Positions 23,183-30,888 of a stretch of DNA of 64,000 nt are shown piece by piece (the first letter of the stretch is position 1; each line of letters begins with the position of its first letter). The notes under the pieces were generated by a model, which was not told the origin of the DNA, searched no databases, and saw nothing but the letters and a program-made list of their open reading frames with translations. Source of the DNA: Catenulispora pinistramenti (GTDB taxonomy: Bacteria; Actinomycetota; Actinomycetes; Streptomycetales; Catenulisporaceae). Location of the stretch: the NCBI RefSeq assembly GCF_018274385.1, contig NZ_JAAFYZ010000008.1:1-64000 (forward strand). Direction: 5' to 3'. The position numbers and the translations under genes were made by a program.

Positions 23183-23218
23183 CAAGTGCGCGAGGGGGGA
23201 GTTGAACCCCCACGCCCT
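23183..23218. repeat. attL: 36-bp copy of the tRNA-Leu 3' end
   Basis: Identical over 36 bases to 33524-33559; the flanking bases differ on both sides. It contains the T-arm and acceptor 3' strand of tRNA-Leu (GTTGAACCCCC and GCGCGAG as seen on the plus strand) but no 5' half, so it is the tRNA fragment left behind by integration. Confidence 0.95.
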
Positions 23219-23327
23219 ACCCGGCAAACCGGCAACGGATCACCAGGTGAACGAGTCCCTGACCAGCATAGACGCGCTGGTTGGGGACTCTTCGTTTGTA
23301 CCCGAGAGGACATAAAAAGACATCAGG

Positions 23328-23353
23328 TTGCATGTCGGTTGCATGGCTGCATG
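23328..23353 (+). promoter_or_regulatory. TTGCATG repeats near attL (putative integrase/Xis arm sites)
   Basis: TTGCATG at 23328-23334 and 23339-23345, plus CTGCATG at 23347-23353. The same heptamer occurs twice near attR (33458-33464 and 33470-33476). Direct repeats just inside both att sites are what integrase arm-binding or excisionase sites look like. Confidence 0.6.
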
Positions 23354-23496
23354 ACGGGTGGTCGGCTGACGCGCGCCGAGGCAGTCAGGGACGTGACTAC
23401 CGATCTATGCAGGAACGTGACTTGCCGTTGACCAGGCATCACCCCACACCTAGCCTCGCTTATGGTGATCAACCCACTACAAGACAAGGGGGAACC

Positions 23497-23697
23497 ATGA
23501 AGCTCACGAAACTGGCCGACCCGCCGGACTGCGGTTCCGACGACTGCCCGGCCGTGTACGTCACGGACTCCGGCACGATCGTCGTACAGGGCGACGCGGT
23601 GAGCCAGGCTGAAGGGCTCCGACTCGGCGCCGGGGAACAGGCAGTCGAGATCTCGGCAGACCTGTTGAGGGAGGCACTGCGTGCGCTTGGAGGGTGA
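23497..23697 (+). CDS. Small cysteine-containing protein, partner of DUF6879
   Basis: 66 residues. The N-terminal half has P-P-D-C-G-S-D-D-C-P-A-V-Y, with a C-x4-C pair, then T-D-S-G-T-I-V-V-Q-G-D-A-V, ending in an amphipathic helix (S-A-D-L-L-R-E-A-L-R). Proteins of this shape commonly precede DUF6879 genes in actinobacteria, and the DUF6879 gene here overlaps its 3' end. ATG 23497 follows AAGGGGGAA. Function unknown; the cysteine pair could bind a metal. Confidence 0.8.
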   Translation: MKLTKLADPPDCGSDDCPAVYVTDSGTIVVQGDAVSQAEGLRLGAGEQAVEISADLLREALRALGG

Positions 23698-24196
23698 AGT
23701 CTGGCGGGCGTACTCTCGCGACTTCAAGCGGTCCGCGTTTCGGCTGGAGACCCAACCGACGTACACCATGCCGGACGAGGTAGACGAGGTACGACGGTTT
23801 CTAGCCGGCGAGCTGAGTCCGCCGGAGGGTCACAACGCCCGTTGGCATGAGACCGTGCGCGCCAACGTAAAGGCGGGCAAGAGTATGACGCGCGTCCGTG
23901 TCATGCGCCAGCCGCTCACCGATTACCAACGGTATGGATTTGCCTGGTCTGTCCCCGGCAACATCGCAGCCGGGGAAGACATCCGCGTCCTGGACCTGAC
24001 TGGCAAGCCGTTGCCCCCGCTTCCCACATTCGACTTCTGGCTGTGGGACGAAGAGATCGTGGCACGGCTCGACTACCACATGGACGGGACGCAGATCGGC
24101 CGTGAACTGGTCGAAGACGCCGACCTAGGGCGATACCTTGAATGGCGAGACTACGCGCTAGCACACTCAGTGCCGTTCCAGGAGTACCAACACTGA
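23681..24196 (+). CDS. DUF6879 family protein
   Basis: 171 residues. The family pattern is clear: F-K-R-S-A-F-R-L-E-T-Q-P-T-Y, E-V-R-R-F-L-A-G-E, R-V-R-V-M-R-Q-P-L-T-D-Y-Q-R-Y, A-G-E-D-I-R-V-L-D, and the end F-W-L-W-D-E-E-I-V-A-R-L-D-Y. Biochemical function is not known. GTG at 23681 overlaps the preceding small gene by 17 bases, and the next gene begins 55 bases before its end, so the three are tightly coupled. The recurrent linkage to XRE-DUF5753 regulators suggests a signalling or toxin-antitoxin-like role, which is inference. Confidence 0.88.
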   Translation: MRLEGEVWRAYSRDFKRSAFRLETQPTYTMPDEVDEVRRFLAGELSPPEGHNARWHETVRANVKAGKSMTRVRVMRQPLTDYQRYGFAWSVPGNIAAGEDIRVLDLTGKPLPPLPTFDFWLWDEEIVARLDYHMDGTQIGRELVEDADLGRYLEWRDYALAHSVPFQEYQH

Positions 24197-25023
24197 TCGA
24201 GCCTGAAGAGCAGGAACAGCAGCGGGCCGACCTAGCCGCAGCGCTTAAGGAGTTGCGGCTAGCGTCTGGCCTGTCCGGGGAACGCCTGGCAGTGCGAACC
24301 GGAATGAGCCAGACGAAAGTCAGCCGGATCGAGACCGGCCGGACCCTAGCAACTGTGTTCGATGTTCAGGCTATCGTCAGAGCACTTGAGGTCCCCGAGG
24401 CTGACGCCGAAGAGCTGCTGAAGCTGGCGCGCGCCGCCAACACCGAGTTTCACGACGTACGGTCATCCCGACGCCGTGGCCTTGAGCACCGCCAACGCGA
24501 GTTAGCAAAGCTTGAACAGGACTCGCGCGAGATCCGGTTCTTCCTGCCCACGATGTTGACCGGGCTCCTTCACACACCTGAGTACGCGCATGCGAGCATG
24601 CCTTACCCCCAGGCAGCCGCGATCGCGAAGCGGCTTGAGCGCCAGACCGTTCTCTACAACCGCGAGAAGCGGTTCACGTTCTTAATGACAGAGGGCGCTG
24701 TACGCTGGCCGATCCTCGGACCTGAGGGCATGGCTGTACAGGTCGATCGCCTTGTCTCGCTCGCGAGCCTAGCCAGCGTCCGAATGGGGCTCATCCCGTC
24801 GAACGGCGTATCGGGCCTACCAGCCCTCTTGAGCATCTTCGTCGTGTACGACGAACGGCTCGCAACCGCAGAGACGTATGGCGGGCTGGTGGTGATGCGT
24901 GATCCGCGCGACGTAGAGATCCACCTTGAACGCTTCCGCCTCTTCGAAGAGCATGCGTTGTGGGGTACCGACGCAACTAGTCTCCTGGCCTCAATTTCGG
25001 CCGATTTTCGCGCCCGCGCATGA
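24142..25023 (+). CDS. XRE-family regulator with DUF5753 domain (element copy)
   Basis: 293 residues. The HTH is at about 30-85 (L-K-E-L-R-L-A-S-G-L-S-G-E-R-L-A, then T-K-V-S-R-I-E-T-G-R), and DUF5753 covers about 115-290 (P-T-M-L-T-G-L-L-H-T-P-E-Y-A, F-L-M-T-E-G-A-V-R-W). It is more divergent from the two chromosomal copies (11335 and 12374) than they are from each other. The ATG at 24142 lies within the DUF6879 gene with no ribosome site, so translation is probably coupled. It may control the element's own operon. Confidence 0.92.
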   Translation: MARLRASTLSAVPGVPTLIEPEEQEQQRADLAAALKELRLASGLSGERLAVRTGMSQTKVSRIETGRTLATVFDVQAIVRALEVPEADAEELLKLARAANTEFHDVRSSRRRGLEHRQRELAKLEQDSREIRFFLPTMLTGLLHTPEYAHASMPYPQAAAIAKRLERQTVLYNREKRFTFLMTEGAVRWPILGPEGMAVQVDRLVSLASLASVRMGLIPSNGVSGLPALLSIFVVYDERLATAETYGGLVVMRDPRDVEIHLERFRLFEEHALWGTDATSLLASISADFRARA

Positions 25024-25116
25024 GGAGATTATGCGGCTACGTGACTAGCCCTATCCGGCCTTCTACCTGCGTCGTTATGGTCTAAAAGATCTGAGACGCG
25101 CAGAGGAGAACAGGCC

Positions 25117-25428
25117 GTGAGGACGACAAGCCACGCAATCACAGCCGTGGAGCCGATGACCGGTCCGGCAGAGCCGGGACGCTACTTCGTTGCCAACCAG
25201 CGGCGCGTGCCGGTGACCATGCTCAAGCCCGGCCAGTGGGTACACCTGGACCCGGACTCGGAATGGTACGAGGTGAGCAAGGTGGGACGGCCCTACGACG
25301 CTCCGGTGCCGGGCACGGCCGCCAAACAGTGGCGCAGGTTCGTCACTGTCGAATTCACCGACATCATCGACCGGACGTTCCTGGCCAGCTCGCAGCTGTG
25401 GGTGCGTAATGACGAGGAAGGCAACTAG
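25117..25428 (+). CDS. Small protein of unknown function, SH3-like pattern
   Basis: 103 residues. GTG start with AGAGGAG about eight bases upstream. The middle reads L-K-P-G-Q-W-V-H-L-D-P-D-S-E-W-Y-E-V-S-K-V, a beta-rich pattern with conserved Gly and Trp that recurs in the protein at 4414 and, less clearly, at 25450. No catalytic motif is seen. It is on the same strand as the XRE-DUF5753 gene, 93 bp after it. Confidence 0.72.
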   Translation: MRTTSHAITAVEPMTGPAEPGRYFVANQRRVPVTMLKPGQWVHLDPDSEWYEVSKVGRPYDAPVPGTAAKQWRRFVTVEFTDIIDRTFLASSQLWVRNDEEGN

Positions 25429-25449
25429 CGGAAGCCGGAGGTGGAAGAC

Positions 25450-25650
25450 ATGGCGCTTCCGAGTAGCCAAACCAACATGGTGCCGGCGCTCGTTCCTGAG
25501 GGGGCATTCATCTATCGCGATCGTGTGGGGTGGGTCCAGGTCGAACGGGTTGAAGAGAGCGGGCCGTTCGTGAGGATCTTCACCATGGGTGATACGGAGC
25601 CAATCCAGTTCCTCAACACCGAGGACGTTGCCGTGTGCCTGCCGCTGTGA
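25450..25650 (+). CDS. Small hypothetical protein
   Basis: 66 residues, beta-rich (F-I-Y-R-D-R-V-G-W-V-Q-V-E-R-V, then F-V-R-I-F-T-M-G-D). The ATG at 25450 has GGAGG (25437-25441) about eight bases before it; an in-frame GTG at 25441 is an alternative. It lies 21 bases after the 103-residue gene and may be a distant relative of it. A hairpin CCCGCCGA/TCGGCGGG (25661-25687) follows the stop. Confidence 0.65.
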   Translation: MALPSSQTNMVPALVPEGAFIYRDRVGWVQVERVEESGPFVRIFTMGDTEPIQFLNTEDVAVCLPL

Positions 25651-25805
25651 CTCCGAGACTCCCGCCGATCCCGTACCGGTCGGCGGGTTGCCTGAGCCGG
25701 CCAACTGTAAAGCGCGCCTGATCCAGCCGTCCGCCTGTAGAGGCGACTTCCCCCGTGGCGCGTGCCGGGCGGGCGGGTGCGCCACCACTAAGCAGGAGAG
25801 AGACC

Positions 25806-25946
25806 GTGAGAACCATTGGCGTGATTGACCCACTGGTCATGCCCGGATTTTCCTATGAAGCCCAGCCGCGCACCCTGCGGGACCCAATCAATGCAAGTTT
25901 CAGAAGCATTATAGCAGCTTGCATGACGCCCCAAGAAAGACTCTGA
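25806..25946 (+). pseudogene. Short reading frame with strong RBS, probably a truncated gene
   Basis: A GTG at 25806 has a good ribosome site (AGGAG at 25794-25798) and opens a 46-residue frame starting R-T-I-G-V-I-D-P-L-V-M-P-G. From about 25853 the sequence is antisense to the membrane protein on the minus strand, and base composition drops. The likely reading is that the 5' end of a gene survives and the rest was replaced when the lower-GC block (25.85-27.1 kb) arrived. Confidence 0.4.
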
Positions 25947-26215
25947 CCAGTCTTCACGAATCCGATGAATGACGCTAGCAGAAGAGCCGAGGCGGCGACG
26001 TTTAGAGCCATCAATATTAGCCACGAATTATACCGACCCTGCCAAAGCCTGAACAGCAGATAGGCATCGACGGCGCACCAGGCAACCACGGCTCCGGTCA
26101 GACCAGAAGGGTAGCTGGTTGTGACATAGGTTGCCAGCTCAAGCACCGTAATGACCAACAGGTAGATTGTGGGTCGCGACGGAAGGTCTTCATCCAGCTC
26201 CACTATTACCGACAT
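25853..26215 (-). CDS. Small membrane protein (four predicted TM helices)
   Basis: 120 residues. Four hydrophobic segments are visible (I-Y-L-L-V-I-T-V-L-E-L-A, G-A-V-V-A-W-C-A-V-D-A-Y-L-L, L-I-L-M-A-L-N-V-A-A-S-A-L-L-L-A, and M-Q-A-A-I-M-L-L-K-L-A-L-I). The N-terminus is acidic (V-E-L-D-E-D-L). ATG 26215 is chosen for GGGAG upstream; longer starts up to 26263 exist. GC content is well below the window average. Function unknown; with the next gene it forms a lower-GC cargo block. Confidence 0.72.
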   Translation of the reverse strand: MSVIVELDEDLPSRPTIYLLVITVLELATYVTTSYPSGLTGAVVAWCAVDAYLLFRLWQGRYNSWLILMALNVAASALLLASFIGFVKTGQSLSWGVMQAAIMLLKLALIGSRRVRGWAS

Positions 26216-26250
26216 CGACACTTTCTCCCGTATGCTCGACATAGCGCGAG

Positions 26251-26286
26251 ATCGTTGGCTCAACGGCCGCCCGTCGAGCCAACGAT
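26251..26286 (-). terminator. Hairpin between cargo genes
   Basis: ATCGTTGGCTC (26251-26261) and GAGCCAACGAT (26276-26286) make an 11-bp stem with a 14-base loop, just beyond the stop codon of the secreted-protein gene. It lies inside the 5' flank of the membrane-protein gene. Confidence 0.65.
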
Positions 26287-26312
26287 CATAGTTCAGCGAC
26301 TAGGCATTCCAG

Positions 26313-27017
26313 TTAGTACGAACTGTACCAGTTGTCGCCATGGCCGGTCGCCTGGTATGTAGCGTTCGCCCCGTGAGTAACCGAGACGGGGAAGCCCTTA
26401 AAGAGCCACGAAACCACAAAGTCCATGTGGGAAAAGAATTCCCCACCCGCGCCGGTCGGATCCGGGCCGCTCCAATTGCAGGACCCCATCGAGATGGTGT
26501 AACCATAGGCGTAGTCCTGGGTGCACCGAAGATCGGTGGTCCAGTTGTGCTGGATGAAGTTCCCTAGATTGTCACCACTCCAAGAGGCGTGCATGGTTGC
26601 AGACCATGCGCCAGCGGGCGAATAGACCTGGAATCCGTTGGACCAGGTCCAATATGTGCAAGGACAGTCACCCCCGTAGGCTGGCGAGACCGTACCGGCG
26701 CGCTGGACCGGGGTCGCGCCCGCCGCGATCTGCTTCGAGCTGCCACCAACGGCCTTGATCTGGAGGTCGCACGCGCTCTTCACTGCGACTGCAACATCCG
26801 TTGCGGAGACCTTGGTGACGAGCTGCTTCTCGACAGACGCCTTGCATGCGGCTGCGTCGCCAGCCGTAAGGGCGATGACCGGCCCATGGCTCGGTGGCGG
26901 AGCGGGGGTTGCTGCGGTCGAGGTGGCGGCGCCGGCTCCGCCAGTAGCAGCAACAACTCCCCCTATCGCAAGGCTCAAGACTGCGACTCCACGCAGTAGA
27001 ATGTTAGGTGTCCTCAC
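26313..27017 (-). CDS. Secreted protein of unknown function, Trp/Cys-rich C-terminal domain
   Basis: 234 residues. A signal peptide (M-R-T-P-N-I-L-L-R-G-V-A-V-L-S-L-A-I-G) is followed by a Pro/Ala linker, a helical segment with two cysteines (A-A-C-K-A-S-V-E-K and S-A-C-D-L-Q-I), and a C-terminal domain rich in Trp, Tyr, Gly and Cys. That domain includes G-G-D-C-P-C-T-Y-W-T-W-S, T-D-L-R-C-T-Q-D-Y, and M-G-S-C-N-W-S-G-P. Even cysteine number and aromatic content suggest a disulfide-bonded extracellular binding or toxin-like fold, but no family is recognised. GTG 27017 follows AGAGGGAGGGG. Low GC marks it as recently acquired. Confidence 0.8.
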   Translation of the reverse strand: MRTPNILLRGVAVLSLAIGGVVAATGGAGAATSTAATPAPPPSHGPVIALTAGDAAACKASVEKQLVTKVSATDVAVAVKSACDLQIKAVGGSSKQIAAGATPVQRAGTVSPAYGGDCPCTYWTWSNGFQVYSPAGAWSATMHASWSGDNLGNFIQHNWTTDLRCTQDYAYGYTISMGSCNWSGPDPTGAGGEFFSHMDFVVSWLFKGFPVSVTHGANATYQATGHGDNWYSSY

Positions 27018-27246
27018 GGACCCCTCCCTCTGGTAGTGGGCGGACAGTGGGGATTGCGGCGGCCGGGTGTGCTAGCACTCGGCCGTCTCCCATGTCAGGA
27101 CTCTGCGAGCCCTCAGTCGGTGACTCTTCCGGCACTGAACGTTCGTGTCAATGGATCACATCGGCATATTGATCTGCATCATTTGACATGCTAGGGAAAG
27201 CCCACTCGTCCGACACATCTAGACCACGCGCAGAGGCGCAGTCGCC
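27018..27246. other. Low-GC intergenic stretch
   Basis: No gene seen. It includes the promoter region of the secreted-protein gene. It is among the more AT-rich stretches of the window. Confidence 0.4.
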
Positions 27247-27564
27247 TCATTTGATACGCCACGGATCTGTGATGTAAGTCACATCGGATGTTGAGAACCG
27301 CGACCTCGAACGCAGCTCTGTTATAAACACGTTGACACTCCATACGCGCCAGGGCACTTTGAAACATGTCGGCGGCCGAACCGGCGAGGGCCAGCCCGAA
27401 GGCTGGCCCCTACCGCGCTCGGTAGATTCAGCAACCCGGGTTCGCCGCCGGTAGCGGTCCATGAGGCCCTTGAGGATACGGCCACGGTCGCTGATCTCGA
27501 TGCCCTCACCGCGCAGCCATTCCGAGATGTGCGTGGTATTGCAAGGTGCGCGCCCATGCCGCAC
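27247..27564 (-). CDS. Lsr2-type DNA-binding domain fragment (uncertain)
   Basis: 105-residue frame. Residues 11-42 read T-H-I-S-E-W-L-R-G-E-G-I-E-I-S-D-R-G-R-I, then L-M-D-R-Y, the pattern of the C-terminal DNA-binding domain of Lsr2 (W-A-x-x-x-G-x-x-V-S-x-R-G-R-I). The remaining 60 residues look non-coding and contain a perfect hairpin (27388-27409). A stop lies upstream in frame, and no good start or ribosome site is present except GTG 27564. A frameshift near 27415 or a degenerate gene is likely. Lsr2-like proteins silence foreign AT-rich DNA. Confidence 0.4.
   Translation of the reverse strand: MRHGRAPCNTTHISEWLRGEGIEISDRGRILKGLMDRYRRRTRVAESTERGRGQPSGWPSPVRPPTCFKVPWRVWSVNVFITELRSRSRFSTSDVTYITDPWRIK
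27388..27409 (-). terminator. Hairpin with CGAA tetraloop
   Basis: GGGCCAGCC (27388-27396), loop CGAA, GGCTGGCCC (27401-27409). It would end a minus-strand transcript of the Lsr2-like frame if that gene originally stopped near 27415. Confidence 0.55.
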
Positions 27565-27760
27565 TTCCGCTATGGCGCGTACTTGCCAATCTTAGCTGGC
27601 TAATCGCTCTAAAGCGTTCTGGTCCCAGACAGGTCAATGACACGCGCCGATGGCGCAGAGTGCTCGTCTTCCGCTACCTTGCCGGAAACGTCAACGAGCC
27701 CGGAGGGTGCTACCAACACCGTTCCGGGCTCTACACCTCAGACTCGGCTAGGAGTCGTCA

Positions 27761-28420
27761 GTGTCCCCCAAGCGTATCGCCCGTGCCCTGGTGCTTGCCG
27801 GAATCGGAATCGTCATCCTGGCAGCCGGAATCCTCAGCTTCTCGGCGCTCCGCCGGCTAGGCATCTCCGCAGGTTGGAACCCTGGGCTTGCCGCTTTGCT
27901 GCCCGTCTCCATGGACGTGTATGCCTTGATATCAACCGTGTCGTGGCTGGTGCTGGCGGAAGGGCAGGCGGACCGTAAGCGGTCCGGCATCAACGCTTCC
28001 GTGGCCGTGTCCCTTTCCGTGGTCGGGAACGGCATCGAGCACCTGAACGCGTTCCACGTTCTCACCGTGGGGTGGCCCGTGGTGGTCGCCGTTTCCGCGA
28101 TTCCGCCCGTCGTCATGGCGCTTTCCGTTCACCTCGCCGTGCGGTTCCTGGCCGAGACGGCACAGCCGGAAACCGCGACAGAGACCGTCACACAGGCGAG
28201 CAACAGTGCCGATACCAGCAACATCACGGGCAGCCCCGAGAAGGCCGCTGCCGAGTCGTGGAACACCCTTCCGGAGCCGGTGAAGTTGAACCGCGTCAAA
28301 GCCGCTACGGAGCGGCTGAAGGCAGAGGGCAAGCCGGTTACCGGCGCCACCCTCGCGGGTGTGCTAGGGACCACAGACCGGACTGGTAGGAACTACCTCG
28401 CCAAGCTGAACGCCGCGTGA
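27761..28420 (+). CDS. DUF2637 membrane protein
   Basis: 219 residues. Three to four membrane helices fill the first 130 residues (A-L-V-L-A-G-I-G-I-V-I-L-A-A-G-I, L-L-P-V-S-M-D-V-Y-A-L-I-S, W-P-V-V-V-A-V-S-A-I-P-P-V-V). The S-M-D-V-Y and H-L segments are typical of DUF2637. The cytoplasmic tail ends in a helix-turn-helix-like segment (T-G-A-T-L-A-G-V-L-G-T-T-D-R-T-G-R-N-Y-L). DUF2637 proteins are common on actinobacterial plasmids and integrative elements, often near transfer (spread) genes. GTG 27761 has AGGAG about eight bases upstream. A strong terminator follows. Confidence 0.88.
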   Translation: MSPKRIARALVLAGIGIVILAAGILSFSALRRLGISAGWNPGLAALLPVSMDVYALISTVSWLVLAEGQADRKRSGINASVAVSLSVVGNGIEHLNAFHVLTVGWPVVVAVSAIPPVVMALSVHLAVRFLAETAQPETATETVTQASNSADTSNITGSPEKAAAESWNTLPEPVKLNRVKAATERLKAEGKPVTGATLAGVLGTTDRTGRNYLAKLNAA

Positions 28421-28443
28421 CAGAAGGTCTGTGAAACGACAAG

Positions 28444-28471
28444 ACCCCCGCCCTTGATGGGCGGGGGTTTC
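28444..28471 (+). terminator. Intrinsic terminator after the DUF2637 gene
   Basis: ACCCCCGCCC (28444-28453), loop TTGAT, GGGCGGGGGT (28459-28468), followed by TTTCTTG. Confidence 0.93.
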
Positions 28472-28599
28472 TTGTGCGTAGCAGGCACCGAGGGCCTGAA
28501 AACGTCATGCCTGTGACCTGCGACGGAGGAAACAGAAACGGCCGGACAGCAACGCTGACGGCCGTACAGAAAACCCGAGAGTGATTCGATATGGGCGGA

Positions 28600-28887
28600 C
28601 TACACGGACCGCGTACGGTCCGCTGAAGCCGTTTCTTTCCCCTGGTTCGCTCGATCCGTGTAGGACGACCACGCAATGCCGTACGCGGCAGATGGCGCAC
28701 CGCCAGCGGCGCCAAAAGCGGCCAGCATCTCAGATATCCGGCTGGCCGGCTCTTGGCCACCATCGGGGAGTGTCATCACCAGCCACGGGGAACCGTCGTT
28801 GCCGGTAGCGAGCCGGGGTGCTCCGGCCTTGTCGGAAGCGGGGGCAGAGCAGGCAGCAGAAGTCAAGAGAGACCACCATCCCAACAC
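28600..28887 (-). CDS. Small hypothetical protein, possibly exported
   Basis: 95 residues from the GTG at 28887, which has GGGGG about seven bases upstream. The N-terminus is short and hydrophobic (L-G-W-W-S-L-L-T-S-A-A-C-S-A-P), reminiscent of a very short lipoprotein signal with Cys after A-A. A segment with protein-like character follows (S-P-W-L-V-M-T-L-P-D-G-G-Q-E-P). Codon bias is only moderate, and the frame extends to 29022 without a better start. It is a weak candidate gene. Confidence 0.4.
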   Translation of the reverse strand: MLGWWSLLTSAACSAPASDKAGAPRLATGNDGSPWLVMTLPDGGQEPASRISEMLAAFGAAGGAPSAAYGIAWSSYTDRANQGKETASADRTRSV

Positions 28888-29645
28888 AAAGAGGCCCCCA
28901 TGGGAGGGGGCATGACTACGGGGAATGGCGGGCCGCTTCGCCAGAGTGTGAGCTACACCGGGGACCGGTGCGTCACTGCCGAGATGAAAATGATAACCGA
29001 TTCCAGCATGGAGCGTCCACACCTTTTTCTTGCCAACCTGCGTGTGCGCATGGTGATGAGTTAGTCACGCGTGTGCCCAAAACCCGTTTATTCTGCGGGC
29101 GCACACATGAGACTGCGCGGGTCTTGTGCATATAGGTCGATACACTTTTGACCCCCCCTATCCCGTAAGTACCTACCACCTATGTTCAATAACCCCAAAA
29201 GGGACAACACGGAAGTGTTGCCGTTTGTGGGTCAAGGTTGTGGCCGCTAGCGGCATTGCCGCACGTCAGCAGCAGAGAAGTTCAGCTAAGCCGTTAGGTG
29301 GGGGGTAGGCATGAAAGAAGGCTCGCCAGTAAGGCGGCCGTGTCCCAATGGGTTAGGTCCCATCGGCCCCGTGAGGGCCGTGAAGGAGACAGCAGAACAG
29401 CCGTAGGCAATCGGACTACCGGTGAAGAGTGAAGTCCTTCGAGGGGCTACGCGGCCGGATTTCGGCACCGGCCGTTTGTCGAAGGGGATGAGCTTTACAG
29501 CACCAGGCCGGCTCACCGGCTGAAGTGACCGTAGGACGGCCCCGAAGGGCCGCCCCGACAACTCGTCACAACGTCACAGAACCGGGAGACCGCAGGTCAA
29601 ACCCCGTGTTTACTGTGACAAGTGCTGCGACAGGCTGTTACGCGG
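28888..29645. other. 758-bp non-coding region of the element, hairpin-rich
   Basis: No convincing gene. It holds several short perfect stems: CAACAC/GTGTTG with loop GGAA (29205-29220), CGGCCC/GGGCCG with a five-base loop (near 29369-29385), and CGGCCC-CGAA-GGGCCG (29537-29552). ACCGG/CCGGC motifs recur between 29410 and 29530, and an AT-rich patch lies around 29130-29210. Within a mobile element this is the natural place for an origin of replication or transfer, or a structured RNA; none of these is proven. Confidence 0.4.
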
Positions 29646-30854
29646 TTACGCCTCCGGCGGGTACTTGTCCCACTCCCGAGCAAGGTCAGCCCATGCATAA
29701 CCCCGCCGCTGAGTACCGCCCTTCACAGGAAGGCCCGGGTCCTGCCGATACCGGTACACCCCTGATGAGATCTCGTACGGCTTGAGCATCCGATTCAGCT
29801 TGTGGACCGTGAACCACGACCAGTCACCCCACGGCATGTCATCGCGCGCCTTGAGCGCGGCCACCAGCACCTCACTGGCGATGTGCTCCTCATCCACAAG
29901 CGGCAGCACCGATGAGCCGATCAAATCCGAGACCATCCCGCCATCCGGGCCGCGCGCGGCCATCAGATCGTGGAACACGTCCCGCATGTCCGGGAACAAC
30001 CGCTGATCGGCATCGAGATCCACCCGCGCCTTGACACCCGAAGTGAAGTGCGCGCACGCCTCCCGCGCACGCCGCCCCCACACATCACTAGCCGCTTCCC
30101 CGATCACCACCAGCGGCGACCAAATCTCATACTCCCGATCCGACAGGCCATCGGGCATCAATGAGGGCTCCAACAGGCCCCACACGTCCGCCTCAGCAGC
30201 CATCAAGCCTGCCAGCAGCACCCCTAACGCCTTTGCCTCCTCCTGACGGCGGGCGTCGAACCGCTCAATACTGACTTCCGGCGGCTTGCGCCTCATCGCC
30301 AGCTTGATGCAGCGGGACCGAAAGTCCTGAGGCATCCGGCCCATCGACAGGCCGCCGACCGCGACCGGCGCGAAGGTCGGGAACTCGATCACCTTCCGAC
30401 CCTTGGACGTGTCCACCCGAAACACAGACTGCCCTGTCCGGTAGCCCACGTTCAACAGGCCCGTGAGGTCTTCGTCAAGCCAGCGGTCCACCTCATCCAG
30501 AAGGAACGTCGGAGGCGGGGCGCCATCCGTCTGCCGCTTCTCGATCAGGGAGAACAGCACCGAAGGCGTGATGGACGCAGACAGCACCGCGCCCGAGCAC
30601 AGCGAGCGCAACACCTCAAGCACCCGCGTCTTGCCCGCGCCGAACGTCTCGGCCGTCACCAACAGGCGCGGCGTCCGCCCGAACGCCTCAGCCGTATACG
30701 TATGCGCCACCCACAGCGCCGCCATCGAAGCGCAATGCCCATCCTGGCCATCCGGCCAGGCAATGAACCTGGCCATGAAGCCCTCCACAGCATCCAGGAC
30801 AGCCGACAGGTCATTTACATCGGTCCCAGTCGGGACCGTCAGAACATCACTCAA
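29646..30854 (-). CDS. DUF3631-domain AAA-type ATPase
   Basis: 402 residues from a TTG at 30854, preceded by AGGAGG. An N-terminal P-loop domain has Walker A (A-E-T-F-G-A-G-K-T-R-V-L, about 65-76) and Walker B (T-F-L-L-D-E-V-D-R-W-L, about 115-125). The DUF3631 C-terminal part follows (S-R-C-I-K-L-A-M-R-R-K, W-S-P-L-V-V-I-G-E-A-A, and a winged-helix-like end W-F-T-V-H-K-L-N-R-M-L). DUF3631 ATPases occur on phages, plasmids and integrative elements, often with primases, and probably act in replication. No primase is visible here. It lies 34 bases downstream of a nuclease-like gene on the same strand. Confidence 0.85.
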   Translation of the reverse strand: MSDVLTVPTGTDVNDLSAVLDAVEGFMARFIAWPDGQDGHCASMAALWVAHTYTAEAFGRTPRLLVTAETFGAGKTRVLEVLRSLCSGAVLSASITPSVLFSLIEKRQTDGAPPPTFLLDEVDRWLDEDLTGLLNVGYRTGQSVFRVDTSKGRKVIEFPTFAPVAVGGLSMGRMPQDFRSRCIKLAMRRKPPEVSIERFDARRQEEAKALGVLLAGLMAAEADVWGLLEPSLMPDGLSDREYEIWSPLVVIGEAASDVWGRRAREACAHFTSGVKARVDLDADQRLFPDMRDVFHDLMAARGPDGGMVSDLIGSSVLPLVDEEHIASEVLVAALKARDDMPWGDWSWFTVHKLNRMLKPYEISSGVYRYRQDPGLPVKGGTQRRGYAWADLAREWDKYPPEA

Positions 30855-30888
30855 GGAGCCTCCTCGTAGATGGGGTATGGCCGCTCGC

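Noticed and set aside
23183-23218. Second tRNA-Leu gene at the left end of the element
   Set aside because: Only the 3' 36 bp are present; no D arm or anticodon arm, so it is attL, not a tRNA gene.
29286-29561. 91-residue minus-strand frame in the element's non-coding region
   Set aside because: No ribosome site, no family character, and it runs through several hairpins.
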